Shown: positions 25,155 through 32,177 of the stretch, in pieces
How the letters are laid out: every line of letters starts with the position of its first letter
Position numbering within the stretch: the stretch's first letter is position 1
NCBI GenBank assembly: GCA_026390495.1
Contig: JAPLFV010000308.1
Span: forward strand, 22,332 to 54,508
Source of the DNA: Pseudomonadota bacterium
Lineage (GTDB): Bacteria; Bdellovibrionota_B; Oligoflexia; Oligoflexales; RGVZ01
Direction: 5' to 3'
DNA: 32,177 nt
Position numbers and translations under genes: made by a program
The notes under the pieces: model-generated
The model's database searches: none
Seen by the model: the letters and a program-made list of their open reading frames with translations, nothing else
What the model was told of the DNA's origin: nothing

Positions 25155-27859
25155 ATGGCATCTACGTCAACTCGTTTCTCGTTCGCAACGGCAACTAATG
25201 TTTCCTACTTAGAGGAAATGTACGAGAAATTTAAGCGAGACCCAAATTCTGTCGATGAATCTTGGCAAAAGTTTTTTGATGGCTATGAATTTGCAATTAC
25301 TAATGGAGCTGGAAGCGACGTTGCTTCAACCGGTGATCAAGAAGCTGCGATGGTGGAAGCCTATATAAATGCTTACCGAGTTTTGGGGCATCTAAGCGCA
25401 CATTTAAATCCTCTAGCGCCTAAGCCCGAAATTAAAAGTGAGATGCGCCCTGAAAACCATGGTTTAAAGAACGTGAATCAAACGAGAAAGTTTTTGGCGG
25501 CAAATTTGCCTGGAAACACTCAACGCACTTTTTCTGAGATCAATACTCTTCTGCAAGAGACATACTGCGGCAGTATTGGGGCCGAGTTTCGCGATAACGA
25601 TGATATCGATTTTGTGAAATGGATTCAGGAGAAAATGGAGTCATGTAGAAACAAACCAGCATTTCCTAAAGAAAAGAAAATTCAAATATTAGATGCTTTG
25701 GTAAAAGCGGAAGGTTTTGAATCTTTTCTACAAGCGCGCTATTTGGGGCAAAAGAGATTCTCACTCGAAGGAGCAGAGTCTTTTATGGCTGTTCTTGAAG
25801 CCGTGGCAGAGGCTTCCGCTGCGACAGGTGTCGAAGAAATTGCTATCGGCATGGCTCACCGTGGTCGACTTGGGACCCTTTGCAATTTTATGGGTAAAAG
25901 TTACGAGCAAATGTTCAAGAAATTTGATGGATCAGAATATAATCCATTTCAAATTGATGGTGATGTAAAATATCATTTGGGTTTTGCAAGTGAGAAGAAA
26001 TTTGGATCGAAAAATCTTAGATTGTATCTTTCTCCAAATCCTAGTCACTTAGAGATTGTGAATCCGGTTGTTGAAGGTTTGGTTCGAGCAAGGCAGCGAG
26101 TTCTAAATGACATAGAACGTAAAAAAGTCTTGCCCCTATTGGTTCACGGTGACGCAGCTTTTATTGGGATCCTATCGACAGCCGCAGCTGTACTTACGCT
26201 TCGGGAATTGCCAAGTTGTTGAAAGCACCTGTGCTGCACGTCAATGCCGATGACCCTGAAGCGGTTGTTTGGTGTGCGATGCTTGCCGCTGAATATCGTC
26301 AAAGATGGGGAAAAGATTTTGTTATCGATTTGATTGGCTATCGCAGATACGGGCACAATGAGACGGATGAACCAAGTTTCACTCAACCTCAAATGTATAA
26401 GATTATAGGAAGCCATCAAACCGTGCTTACAAAGTATGGTGATCGAATGGTCAAGGAAGGGGTTTTGTCGGTTGAAGATTTGAAGAAGAGGCAGGCGGAT
26501 TTTAGGTCTGAGCTGCAAGCATCATATGATTTAGTGAAATCTGGGGTTAAATCTAGCCCTAAATTTGAATCGATTTATCCGAAGCCTTTTGATCAAATCT
26601 TTCATCCAAAAAATGGCACAGAGGCAGATATGTTGACACCTGTGAAAACGGGAGTGTCTCTGAAAACGTTGACTGAAGTTGGTAGAAAGTTTCTATCGGT
26701 TCCAGCAGGTTTTCAGCCGCATCAAAAAGTGCAAAGGCTTATTGAGCAGAGACTAAAGATGCTAGAAAATTCAGGCGGCGGAGTTGATTGGCCGATGGCA
26801 GAACTTTTGGCATTTGGAACTCTAGGAAACGAAGGTAAGCACGTAAGGCTTTCTGGGCAGGATTGCCAAAGAGGAACATTTTCTAGTCGCCATGCTGTGA
26901 TTCGTGACTTTGAAACAGGGAAACCTCTGGAGCTGTTAAATCAAATTTCAAAAACCCAAGCGCCAGTCGAGATATTAAATAGTCCGTTGTCGGAGTTAGG
27001 GGTGATGGGTTTTGAGTACGGCTACACTATTGCTGATTCAGAGAGTTTAGTTTTATGGGAAGGGCAGTTTGGAGATTTTGTGAATGGAGCCCAAATAGTC
27101 ATCGATCAATTTATCGTAGCGAGTGAAGCAAAATGGAATCAAACAAGTGGTCTTGTTCTGCTATTGCCTCACGGTTATGAAGGAATGGGTCCAGAACATT
27201 CATCTGCAAGACCAGAGAGATTTCTACAGTTGTGTGGAAATGACAATATTCAAGTGGCATATCCGTCAACAGCGGCGCAATATTTTCATATTTTGCGAAG
27301 GCAGTTGCATCGTGATTTTAGGAAGCCTTTGGTTATTATGTCGCCAAAATCATTGCTACGTCATCCGAAAGTTGTCAGCCAATTGGAGGAATTCGAAACC
27401 GGAAAATTTGTCGAGGTCTTAGACGACAGTCGTTTATCAGATCCGAAATCAGTTAAGAGAATTGTGTTCTGCACTGGAAAAATATTTTATGAATTGACTG
27501 AGACCGCGAAGGATTCTGCTGATGTTGCGTTCGTGCGGATTGAGCAACTTTATCCTTTCCCTAAAAAGGCAATTACAGATATTTTGTCTCGCTATAAAAA
27601 TGCAAAAGATTTGGTTTGGTGTCAGGAAGAACCACAAAATATGGGTGCTTGGACTTTTGTTCGCCCTCGTTTAGAGGATATTTTAGGTGACAAAAATCAT
27701 GTAAAATATGTGGGAAGGCGTGACAGCGGCACCACGGCTGAAGGTGTAACCAAGGCACACGTTGCAGAACAGCAGCGCATTGTGAATGAGTCAATTGGTA
27801 TCTCATCCGGCAGCGCTGGCGAAAAAGAAAAATCATCAAAGGGAACAGCGAAGAAATAA
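25155..27859 (+). pseudogene. sucA: 2-oxoglutarate dehydrogenase E1 (sucA), broken by a roughly 106-base deletion with frameshift
   Basis: SucA uses thiamine diphosphate to decarboxylate 2-oxoglutarate. The ATG at 25155 follows AAGGAAG. The 5' frame (to 26222) carries the N-terminal region and A-H-R-G-R-L-G, ending in H-G-D-A-A-F-I-G before garbled residues and a stop. The second frame is open from at least 26168, where D-P-I-D-S-R-S-S and A-S-G-I-A-K continue the family, and runs to 27859 through H-N-E-T-D-E-P-S-F and Q-E-E-P-Q-N-M-G. Compared with E. coli SucA from memory, about 35 residues are absent between H-G-D-A-A and D-P-I-D, including the G-Q-G and N-N-Q-V-G-F parts of the ThDP/Mg motif, and the shift is +1/-2. 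No single-base slip restores it. Intact sequence on both sides implies a recent lesion or an assembly error. If real, the complex lacks E1 unless another copy exists. Confidence 0.88.
26149..26172 (+). other. deletion/frameshift junction in sucA
   Basis: The first reading frame is SucA-like through GACGCAGCT (26154-26162 area), and the second becomes SucA-like at GATCCTATCGAC (from 26168). Only about eight bases join the two conserved blocks where roughly 114 are expected by comparison with the E. coli protein. No obvious duplicated sequence flanks the junction, and no insertion sequence is left behind. Confidence 0.75.
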
Positions 27860-27863
27860 GATT

Positions 27864-28667
27864 ATGCTAAAGTCATTTGGTTTTGTTTGGTTATTGGTCA
27901 TTGGTCTTCTATTTGGTGAAAGCTGTGTCACGAATAGTGAAGGGCGACGCTCATACAACGTTGTCCCCGATGCGCAAATGAATACTATGGGCGACGAAGC
28001 TTATGCCGAAATTCTCAAAACATCGAAAGATCAAGGCAAACTTTTGCCTCGAACCTCGGTGAAACATGAAGTAGTTGAGCGTTTAGGTCGTCGCATTGCC
28101 GCAGCGAGTGGAGTTGATTTTAAATGGGAATTCGCTGTCATAGAAGAGCCTAAAACGGTCAATGCCTTTTGCCTTCCCGGAGGAAAAATTGCAGTTTATA
28201 CCGGGATTTTTCCGGTAGCTGAAGATGAAGCCTCATTGGCGGCTGTTATGGGTCATGAAGTGGCCCATGCAACTCTGAAACATGGAGCTGAACGTATGTC
28301 GCAGCAATTAGCTATTGCTGGATTGGCTGCGTTGGCAGATATGTCTATGAAGGACTCTCAGTATCGAAATATTGCTATGAGTGTCTTTGGTGTTGGAGCT
28401 CAGTTTGGGGTCGTTCTTCCTTTTGGTCGAAGTCATGAAACTGAAGCCGATCGGTTGGGGTTAAGGTATGCGGCGAAGGCTGGATATGACCCATCAGCGG
28501 CCATTGGCCTTTGGGGACGAATGGGTGGCAGTGGCAAAAATCCTCCAGAGTTTATGTCGACACATCCCGATCCACTTAATCGCCAAAAGAGACTGGCTGA
28601 GTTGCAGTCAGAGGTGTTGCCTCTTTACTCTTCAAGTGAGAAGCAGGCTTCTCGCAAACTACCTTAG
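27864..28667 (+). CDS. M48-family metalloprotease lipoprotein (LoiP/BepA-like)
   Basis: This 267-residue lipoprotein is a zinc protease probably acting in the periplasm on misassembled outer-membrane proteins. The start at 27864 is chosen because the signal peptide begins there; an in-frame start at 27786 lies inside sucA. No strong RBS is seen, so translation may be coupled to sucA four bases upstream. The leader ends near G-E-S-C (Cys20). The zinc site is H-E-V-A-H (131-135), and the third ligand is the Glu in H-E-T-E-A-D-R-L-G. Position-specific G-G-K-I-A-V-Y-T-G-I before the motif is typical of the family, as is the H-P-D-P-L-N-R tail. No TPR domain follows, unlike BepA. The link to sucA is positional only. 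Confidence 0.88.
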   Translation: MLKSFGFVWLLVIGLLFGESCVTNSEGRRSYNVVPDAQMNTMGDEAYAEILKTSKDQGKLLPRTSVKHEVVERLGRRIAAASGVDFKWEFAVIEEPKTVNAFCLPGGKIAVYTGIFPVAEDEASLAAVMGHEVAHATLKHGAERMSQQLAIAGLAALADMSMKDSQYRNIAMSVFGVGAQFGVVLPFGRSHETEADRLGLRYAAKAGYDPSAAIGLWGRMGGSGKNPPEFMSTHPDPLNRQKRLAELQSEVLPLYSSSEKQASRKLP

Positions 28668-28777
28668 ATTTTGACGTAACGCCAAAATCAAGCGCCTAGG
28701 TCTTTTGTGCACCACTGCTCCGACTCAGATTGTCTATCGAATAGCAGCAAATCTCCTTTCTAGGCAAAAATTGTACA

Positions 28778-28806
28778 TTTTCAGTCGGAACGTTATCCAA
28801 TATAAT
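28778..28806 (+). promoter_or_regulatory. probable promoter of the Cys-rich lipoprotein gene
   Basis: A perfect TATAAT (28801-28806) is preceded at 17 bases by TTTTCA (28778-28783). It lies about 45 bases before the GTG at 28850, giving a short leader containing the GGGAGG RBS. Confidence 0.45.
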
Positions 28807-28849
28807 TTTAGTAGTGAGTAACGACTCAAATCATTTGGGAGGTTCAATC

Positions 28850-29590
28850 GTGACAATTCAATGGCGAAATCTTTTGAAAGCCATATTGCTTTTGGGAGTT
28901 ATGAATACAGTTACCGCTTGTAAAGATGGTGCTAAGGAAAGCTCTTCTGCTCAAGGCCCAAAGGATCCCGCTTGCTCTAGTAAAACTGCGGCTCAATGTT
29001 CAAAGAGTGCTGACTGCACAACTAGTGGAACTGAATGTATCGTGAGCTCGACTTTTTGTAAAAAATTTGCAGCAAAGGACGAATGTGCAAAAATGACCTC
29101 CTGCAGTTGGGATGAGACGTTAGAGTCTTGTGATGCGCCAAAGTCGTCTGGGACAGGCGGAACTGGTGGTTCAGGCTCAGATTCCACCGCAACTTGCGAG
29201 TCCATTACAAGTTCTGCTGAGTGCGGGACTAACTTTAGTTGTGAATGGAATGCTGGATTAAACCGATGTTTGAGCAAATCAACAACAGATTCAAACTCTA
29301 CTTCAACCTCTTGTGGTCAAATTTTCAATCAAACGTCATGTGCAGCTAAAACTGGTTGTCAGTGGAATGGAACGACTTGCGTTGCTTCGACGACTTATAG
29401 TTCTTGCGGTAGCTACACTCAGACACAGTGCGTTGCGCCTTTGTGTTCTTGGACGGGAACACAATGTATTGAGGCAAACACCAATGGAACTGGAACAAAC
29501 GCATCTTGTACTGGCAAAGAACTATTGATGTGCTTGTTTGCAAAAGGTTGTACCTGGAAATTCCCAATGGGTCCTTGCCAGGCCAAATAG
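28850..29590 (+). CDS. lipoprotein with six tandem Cys/Trp modules
   Basis: I do not recognise a named family. GTG at 28850 follows GGGAGG by seven bases; an in-frame GTG at 28814 lies before that RBS. The leader ends at V-T-A-C (Cys24), so the protein (246 residues) is probably a lipid-anchored surface protein. From residue 42 there are six modules of the form C-x7/8-C-x4/5-C-x-W-x4-6-C (the first lacks the Trp), for example C-A-K-M-T-S-C-S-W-D in module 2 and C-A-A-K-T-G-C-Q-W-N in module 4. Gly/Ser/Thr-rich linkers separate some of them. Each module has four cysteines, giving 24 plus the lipobox Cys, so two disulphides per module seem likely. The pattern is reminiscent of plexin/PSI-like cysteine repeats and of adhesive proteins in predatory bacteria, but this is only analogy. 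It is a single-gene unit. Confidence 0.72.
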   Translation: MTIQWRNLLKAILLLGVMNTVTACKDGAKESSSAQGPKDPACSSKTAAQCSKSADCTTSGTECIVSSTFCKKFAAKDECAKMTSCSWDETLESCDAPKSSGTGGTGGSGSDSTATCESITSSAECGTNFSCEWNAGLNRCLSKSTTDSNSTSTSCGQIFNQTSCAAKTGCQWNGTTCVASTTYSSCGSYTQTQCVAPLCSWTGTQCIEANTNGTGTNASCTGKELLMCLFAKGCTWKFPMGPCQAK

Positions 29591-29635
29591 ATTCGAATCG
29601 CGTAACACATTTAGATTAAATTGAAACCCCAGTGG

Positions 29636-29655
29636 TTTGAATTCGAAAATTCAAA
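29636..29655. other. inverted repeat between convergent genes
   Basis: TTTGAATT-CGAA-AATTCAAA is a perfect 8-bp-arm hairpin between the Cys-rich lipoprotein gene and the minus-strand membrane protein gene, touching the latter's stop. A second weaker pairing (TTGAAACC with GGTTTGAA) overlaps it. No T-tract follows in either direction, so a terminator role is unproven. Confidence 0.35.
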
Positions 29656-30387
29656 TCACGGTAATTTGATCTCAATATGTTCAATATCATTTGATTTGTT
29701 TGGTGCGACAGCAATCGTTGTACTTGTGAGCTGATAGCCTTTATCATTCTTGTGGACGATGGCAACTTTAGCGGGATCAGATGTTAGATTAACCGACAAT
29801 ATTGAGCTTGTCTGCTCAACGATGGTTGTCAATGTTTTAGTTGTCAAACTGAAATACTGAATGCTTTTTTGATCATCTTCAGAAATTTTCTTGTCATTGT
29901 TTGTCTCTTTATTAATTGTTTCAAAGATGATCCCGATGACTTTTTGCTTTCCCAATTCGCTTTGTATGGAATCAAGCATGAAATGCCAACGTTGAATCAG
30001 TCTTTGATCCGAGTTCCAAATCCAATGCTGTTGATTTGATGATTGATCCAAGATGAGAATATTGGCGTAATGAGTTTTCTCCATTTTTGAACCACTACTA
30101 TGTAATGGATAGTCTCCGTCGTTGTCAGAAGATAGACTGAGTGGAATCATGGCATAATTTGTACCCATGATTGATTCAGGTCGACTGAGTTTCTTGATTT
30201 TTGGAGCGCTTGCAATTGGCTGAGATTCAACGCTCAATGACGGGCTTGTGTGTCGTGTCTTTGGGAGGAAGTTAAGTAATAGAAATGCTCCAGCTAGTAC
30301 GACGCCGACCATGGTAAACAGGATTAGGTATCCATTGATGCGCCAAACTCTGAGGTCGTTTTTTGAAAAGTTGTGTTCGGTTTGCAT
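29656..30387 (-). CDS. single-pass membrane protein, function unknown
   Basis: I do not recognise this protein. The start at ATG 30387 follows AAGGAG by six bases; a longer in-frame form (from 30519) would add about 44 residues with no RBS. After a polar, basic N-terminus a single hydrophobic helix (about 18-40, with V-G-V-V-L-A-G-A-F-L-L-L) is followed by a Ser/Pro-rich linker and a periplasmic domain of some 170 residues. That domain includes V-I-G-I-I-F-E-T-I-N and hydrophobic strands with S-V-N-L-T-S-D-P-A-K. An inner-membrane anchor with an exported domain is likely. A TATAAT-like hexamer lies at 30525-30520 on the minus strand but without a good -35. Confidence 0.62.
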   Translation of the reverse strand: MQTEHNFSKNDLRVWRINGYLILFTMVGVVLAGAFLLLNFLPKTRHTSPSLSVESQPIASAPKIKKLSRPESIMGTNYAMIPLSLSSDNDGDYPLHSSGSKMEKTHYANILILDQSSNQQHWIWNSDQRLIQRWHFMLDSIQSELGKQKVIGIIFETINKETNNDKKISEDDQKSIQYFSLTTKTLTTIVEQTSSILSVNLTSDPAKVAIVHKNDKGYQLTSTTIAVAPNKSNDIEHIEIKLP

Positions 30388-30545
30388 TTTTGTCTCCTTA
30401 CAAGTTGGGATTTTATGAGTGGTAAAGATATGAGCAATGAGGCCACCCAATGGCATTAATGTTTGCTGTATGTAGCATTCGCTGAGAGACTGATTCGTTA
30501 TTTCTTGCACCTTTGACAAATTATAGATTGAGTTACAACTTTGAG

Positions 30546-30929
30546 TTATCTAGCGTCACCCCAATCTGAGTTCTCCGAAAGAGACCCGTAAAAGATATCC
30601 CAAAGAAGTACCGTGGTGGTTCCGATCTCGTTCATTGGCGTTCCGTTTGATAGCTCAAGTGCTTCCTTGTAAGAGTGGGCCTTAATGATTGTAAGGCCCC
30701 CACCGGTGTCAGATTCAGAACCTGGTCCAAAGGCTCCGCCACCACAGGCAACGAGGTTTCCATTGCTGCGAAGCTTTTTTAACCATTGCATGAGCCTGGG
30801 AATTCTTTCTTGAAACTGCTCGTTTGCACGTTCACCTGATTCATTTGCCTTCCAAAGGCATGCAAAAAAAATCTGGCGTTGACCTTCTATTTTTTCAAAA
30901 CTGTTTTCGTGATTTTGTGTCGAGGACAT
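30546..30929 (-). CDS. YCII-related domain protein
   Basis: This 127-residue cytoplasmic protein starts at the ATG at 30929 with AAAAGG about nine bases upstream; a longer in-frame form to 31148 would overlap the upstream VOC gene and has no RBS. It shows features of the YCII/DGPF-like group: a first strand with F-F-A-C-L-W, a helix, then a G-N-L-V-A-C-G-G-G-A-F-G-P strand-turn and a late A-x-S-Y-x-E-A-L-E-L helix. YCII members are small dimeric enzymes or sensors of mostly unknown activity. The gene lies 61 bases downstream of the VOC gene on the same strand, a common pairing. The function is not assignable. Confidence 0.6.
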   Translation of the reverse strand: MSSTQNHENSFEKIEGQRQIFFACLWKANESGERANEQFQERIPRLMQWLKKLRSNGNLVACGGGAFGPGSESDTGGGLTIIKAHSYKEALELSNGTPMNEIGTTTVLLWDIFYGSLSENSDWGDAR

Positions 30930-30990
30930 ATAACTGGACCTTTTGTCTAACTTTGTCTCTCCATTGAGGTGAGAGGCGCATTTTGAGAAT

Positions 30991-31413
30991 CTAATTTGAG
31001 GCAAATTCGATGGTCCATTCAATTCCATATTTGTCTCGAAACATGCCAAAATAAGAGCCCCAAGGACTGTCGGATATAGGCATTTCAACATTTCCGTCTT
31101 TCGACAATCCACTAAACAACTTGTCGGCCTCTTTGCGACTTTCAACACTTACTGAAATCTTGGACCTATTTTCATTTTCATTGACTCGACCCATAATTTC
31201 GGGGACGTCATTTGCCATCAAAACATTTTTACCTATTGGCAAGGCAATATGCATGATCTTGTTTTTCTCTTTATCGGACACCTTGAAATCCGAACTTTCC
31301 AAGTCTTTAAACCGAATAACTTTTGAAAACTCTCCGCCAAACACTGAGCGATAGAACTCAAAGGCATCTTCTGCGTTTCCATTAAAGTTAATGTAGGGAT
31401 TGATGGTTGGCAT
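30991..31413 (-). CDS. VOC-superfamily protein, PhnB/glyoxalase-like
   Basis: This 140-residue protein starts at an ATG with GAGGAAG five bases upstream. It matches the PhnB-like branch of the vicinal oxygen chelate superfamily: I-N-P-Y-I-N-F-N-G-N-A-E-D-A-F-E-F-Y at the start, F-G-G-E-F, H-I-A-L-P-I-G-K-N-V-L-M-A-N-D in the middle, W-G-S-Y-F-G-M-F-R-D-K-Y-G near the end and a final I-E-W-T-I-E-F. Such proteins form beta-alpha-beta modules; many are of unknown substrate. They often occur with YCII proteins, as here. No sigma factor gene, a frequent third partner, is visible in the window. Confidence 0.85.
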   Translation of the reverse strand: MPTINPYINFNGNAEDAFEFYRSVFGGEFSKVIRFKDLESSDFKVSDKEKNKIMHIALPIGKNVLMANDVPEIMGRVNENENRSKISVSVESRKEADKLFSGLSKDGNVEMPISDSPWGSYFGMFRDKYGIEWTIEFASN

Positions 31414-31902
31414 AAATTCTTCCTCATTTAAACCTGTACAAGTCCTATCAAAATATCTTGGGACATAGAGTAGTCTACAACATAAAGGTTGATTGATGCT
31501 ATCGAGTCGCTCTTTCTAAGCAAGATGTTTATTTTTGGGTCGCATAAACATTCCTATCCATCCAGGTTTGCAATGGTGCAATAATCGGCAATATGGAACA
31601 TTTCCAAAACACTTCTAAATATTATAAACTAGTATCAGCAAAACTAGATTTCATTGTAGGTGTCTAGTCCCAATTGTTGAGGACGTTCTTAAAAAGTTTG
31701 TAGAGGCCAAACCCTCATAGGACTCTCATTTTTATCCAGTAGAGTCTGTCTCAGAAACTCTATTTGAACGAAGATTAGTGATCATCGCGTTTATCTTCTC
31801 TCAGTAAGTTTTTTTTTGGAGGGATCTTTTGGTTTATGGAGAGTCAGAAATAAAAAAATCTTAGTATAAGAAAGGCCATAAAAATTGAAATTTACAAAAG
31901 AA
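31414..31902. other. 489-base stretch with no recognisable gene
   Basis: No convincing reading frame or RNA gene is visible in either strand. The base composition is A/T-rich, including a T-run at 31808-31817. A TATAAG-like hexamer (31865-31870) lies upstream of the last gene but without a good -35. There is no obvious inverted repeat long enough to call a terminator. It may simply hold promoters for the divergent VOC gene and the following membrane protein. Confidence 0.5.
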
Positions 31903-32177
31903 ATGACGACGATGTTCAACAAGGGTTTAAGGGCGAACCAGCCCGACTATCAATTCTTTCCTAACGAATCTAGTTCTGGCCTTTATTTATTTTGGGCTAT
32001 TTTGTGTAGTCCATTTTTGATTGTTGGCCCGATAGCGTGGATAGGATTCGAGCTGAATCAGTATTTGACCGAAAATGAATCGTGGCATCGTAGATTCGAG
32101 CAGGTTTTGGCGGCTCCTTCAGATAGGCCATCTTTGTTTCTTTTTGGATTGCTTCTGGCAATTTTGTTTATTGTTGG
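31903..32177 (+). CDS. membrane protein, 3' part cut off by window edge
   Basis: The frame is open from an ATG at 31903 to the right edge (91 codons). A TTG six codons upstream (31885), with AAAGG nine bases before it, is an alternative start. After a polar N-terminus there are two hydrophobic segments: about residues 25-48 (L-Y-L-F-W-A-I-L-C, F-L-I-V-G-P-I-A) and about 80 to the end (L-F-L-F-G-L-L-L-A-I-L). A charged stretch with W-H-R-R-F-E-Q lies between. I do not recognise the family, and the product may be longer than what is visible. Confidence 0.55.
   Translation, partial: MTTMFNKGLRANQPDYQFFPNESSSGLYLFWAILCSPFLIVGPIAWIGFELNQYLTENESWHRRFEQVLAAPSDRPSLFLFGLLLAILFIV

Noticed and set aside
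26149-26222. Programmed ribosomal frameshift joining the two sucA frames
   Set aside because: About 35 conserved residues are missing at the junction, which a frameshift alone cannot restore, and no slippery sequence is evident.
28667-28689. Terminator after the M48 gene
   Set aside because: A 7-bp GATTTTG/CAAAATC stem is present but no T-tract follows it.
28814-28849. GTG start at 28814 for the Cys-rich lipoprotein
   Set aside because: It lies before the GGGAGG box; the GTG at 28850 is correctly spaced and begins the signal peptide.
30930-31148. Longer start for the YCII gene
   Set aside because: The extra 73 codons are mostly antisense-free but overlap the VOC gene in another frame, have no RBS and do not match the YCII family.

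Overview
The window reads as a chromosomal segment of a Gram-negative, AT-leaning bacterium. The evidence is a TonB-dependent receptor, several lipobox signal peptides, an outer-membrane-type barrel protein, and housekeeping genes (asnS, rplM-rpsI, sucB-lpd-sucA). The mix of many secreted lipoproteins, a CheA-like membrane sensor kinase, a bactofilin and a deltaproteobacterial-style TonB plug suggests Bdellovibrionota or a related 'deltaproteobacterial' lineage. That placement is inference from protein style, not a database match. I see no phage, transposase, CRISPR array, tRNA or rRNA.

Layout. 1-3253 (minus strand): the 5' part of a TraB/GumN-type lipoprotein gene running off the left edge, then a large sensor kinase with CHASE4-like, HAMP, PAS-like, Hpt-like and CheA-type ATPase regions. 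3445-8540 (plus): a tight run of TonB-dependent receptor, RibD, dCMP deaminase and a CDF metal transporter, behind an operator-like repeat cluster. 8498-10148 (minus): an overlapping lysophospholipase-like/glycerophosphodiesterase pair, convergent with and overlapping the transporter gene. 10292-11044: a barrel-like protein, followed by a repeat-rich intergenic region (a hairpin-forming element plus three 40-bp tandem units) and a bidirectional terminator. 11432-12688 (minus): a von Willebrand A lipoprotein.

12884-17743 (plus): two tandem family-4-type glycosyltransferases, asnS, then rplM-rpsI with a clear sigma70-type promoter and a strong terminator. 17874-18653 (minus): an unrecognised protein divergent from a bactofilin, a CoA-type Nudix hydrolase and a small lipoprotein (18712-20230). 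20293-22132: a divergent pair, an alpha/beta-hydrolase lipoprotein with Asp at the nucleophile position and a secreted trypsin-like protease.

22459-28667 (plus): the 2-oxoglutarate dehydrogenase genes in the order sucB-lpd-sucA, followed by an M48 lipoprotein protease. sucA is broken: roughly 35 codons of the ThDP-binding region are missing and the frame shifts, so either the gene is a recent pseudogene or the assembly dropped about 106 bases. 28850-29590 encodes a lipoprotein with six cysteine/tryptophan modules. 29656-31413 (minus) carries a single-pass membrane protein and a YCII/VOC pair. After a 489-base stretch with no gene, a membrane protein runs off the right edge.

The most notable items are the sucA lesion, the kinase architecture, the receptor-ribD-deaminase-CDF gene set, the Cys/Trp-repeat lipoprotein and the 40-bp repeats. 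I found no clear new defence or mobile system.
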